A stretch of 6,560 bases of DNA from an uncultured Bacilli bacterium (GTDB lineage: Bacteria > Bacillota_I > Bacilli_A > RF39 > UBA660): NCBI GenBank assembly GCA_934101745.1, contig CAKOSD010000064.1:1-6560 (forward strand), in the 5' to 3' direction. Both the position numbers and the translations under genes were made by a program. The notes beneath the pieces were generated by a model. It was not told the origin of the DNA. It did not search any database and saw nothing but the letters and a program-made list of their open reading frames with translations. This document shows, piece after piece, positions 6,482 through 6,560 of this stretch. The first letter of the stretch is position 1. The number at the start of each line of letters is the position of its first letter.

Positions 6482-6560
6482 ATGCACAATAAAGTATTAA
6501 TTGTTGAAGATGATACCGATATTGTAGAACTATTAAGACTATATTTAGAAAGCAGTAATT
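6482..6560 (+). CDS. Two-component response regulator, receiver domain N-terminus, 3'-truncated by window edge
   Basis: Only 26 codons are present, beginning MHNKVLIVEDDTDIVELLRL. This is the first beta strand and alpha helix of a CheY-like receiver domain: hydrophobic KVLIV, then the acidic pair Glu9-Asp10-Asp11 that helps bind Mg2+ at the phosphorylation site, then an amphipathic helix. The phosphoacceptor Asp and the output domain lie beyond the window. The VLIVEDD...I..LL..YL pattern is typical of OmpR/PhoB-type regulators, but the output class cannot be shown. The strong RBS and own promoter region, downstream of a terminator, suggest that it heads a new transcription unit, in which a sensor kinase gene commonly follows. 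Confidence 0.85.
   Translation, partial: MHNKVLIVEDDTDIVELLRLYLESSN

Overview
The window is AT-rich bacterial chromosome with every gene on the + strand. Four protein genes are visible: tex (5' end outside the window), an LtaS-type lipoteichoic acid synthase family protein, a glutamine-dependent asparagine synthetase (asnB), and the first 26 codons of a response regulator. The low GC, purine-rich ribosome binding sites, short AT-rich intergenic gaps and a five-helix LtaS-type enzyme point to a low-GC Gram-positive of the Bacilli/Erysipelotrichia/RF39 or Acholeplasma-like lineages. TGA does not occur in frame and tryptophan is TGG, so this is not a Mycoplasma/Spiroplasma code-4 genome. The genus cannot be fixed from this sequence.

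Layout: 1-2030 is tex, already open at the left edge. 2031-2159 is a 129-bp AT-rich gap with no convincing terminator and a weak promoter candidate. 2160-4280 is the membrane phosphoglycerol transferase. 4281-4389 is a 109-bp gap with a candidate promoter and a perfect 16-bp palindrome between the best Shine-Dalgarno sequence and the asnB start. 4390-6207 is asnB, closed by a strong intrinsic terminator at 6212-6249. 6250-6481 is noncoding and holds an imperfect hairpin and a promoter region with a second perfect 16-bp palindrome. 6482 onward is the response regulator, running off the right edge. No gap exceeds 300 bases.

Functionally, tex is housekeeping (RNA binding, transcription). The LtaS-like enzyme builds a glycerol-phosphate polymer on the outer face of the membrane. 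AsnB makes asparagine or, as some Firmicute AsnB proteins do, amidates peptidoglycan precursors. The terminator separates these genes from the regulator gene, which has its own promoter region. I see no mobile element, CRISPR array, RNA gene or defence system, and no evidence for an undescribed multi-gene system. The observations most worth checking are the two palindromes at gene starts and the altered substrate-site residue in the LtaS-like enzyme.
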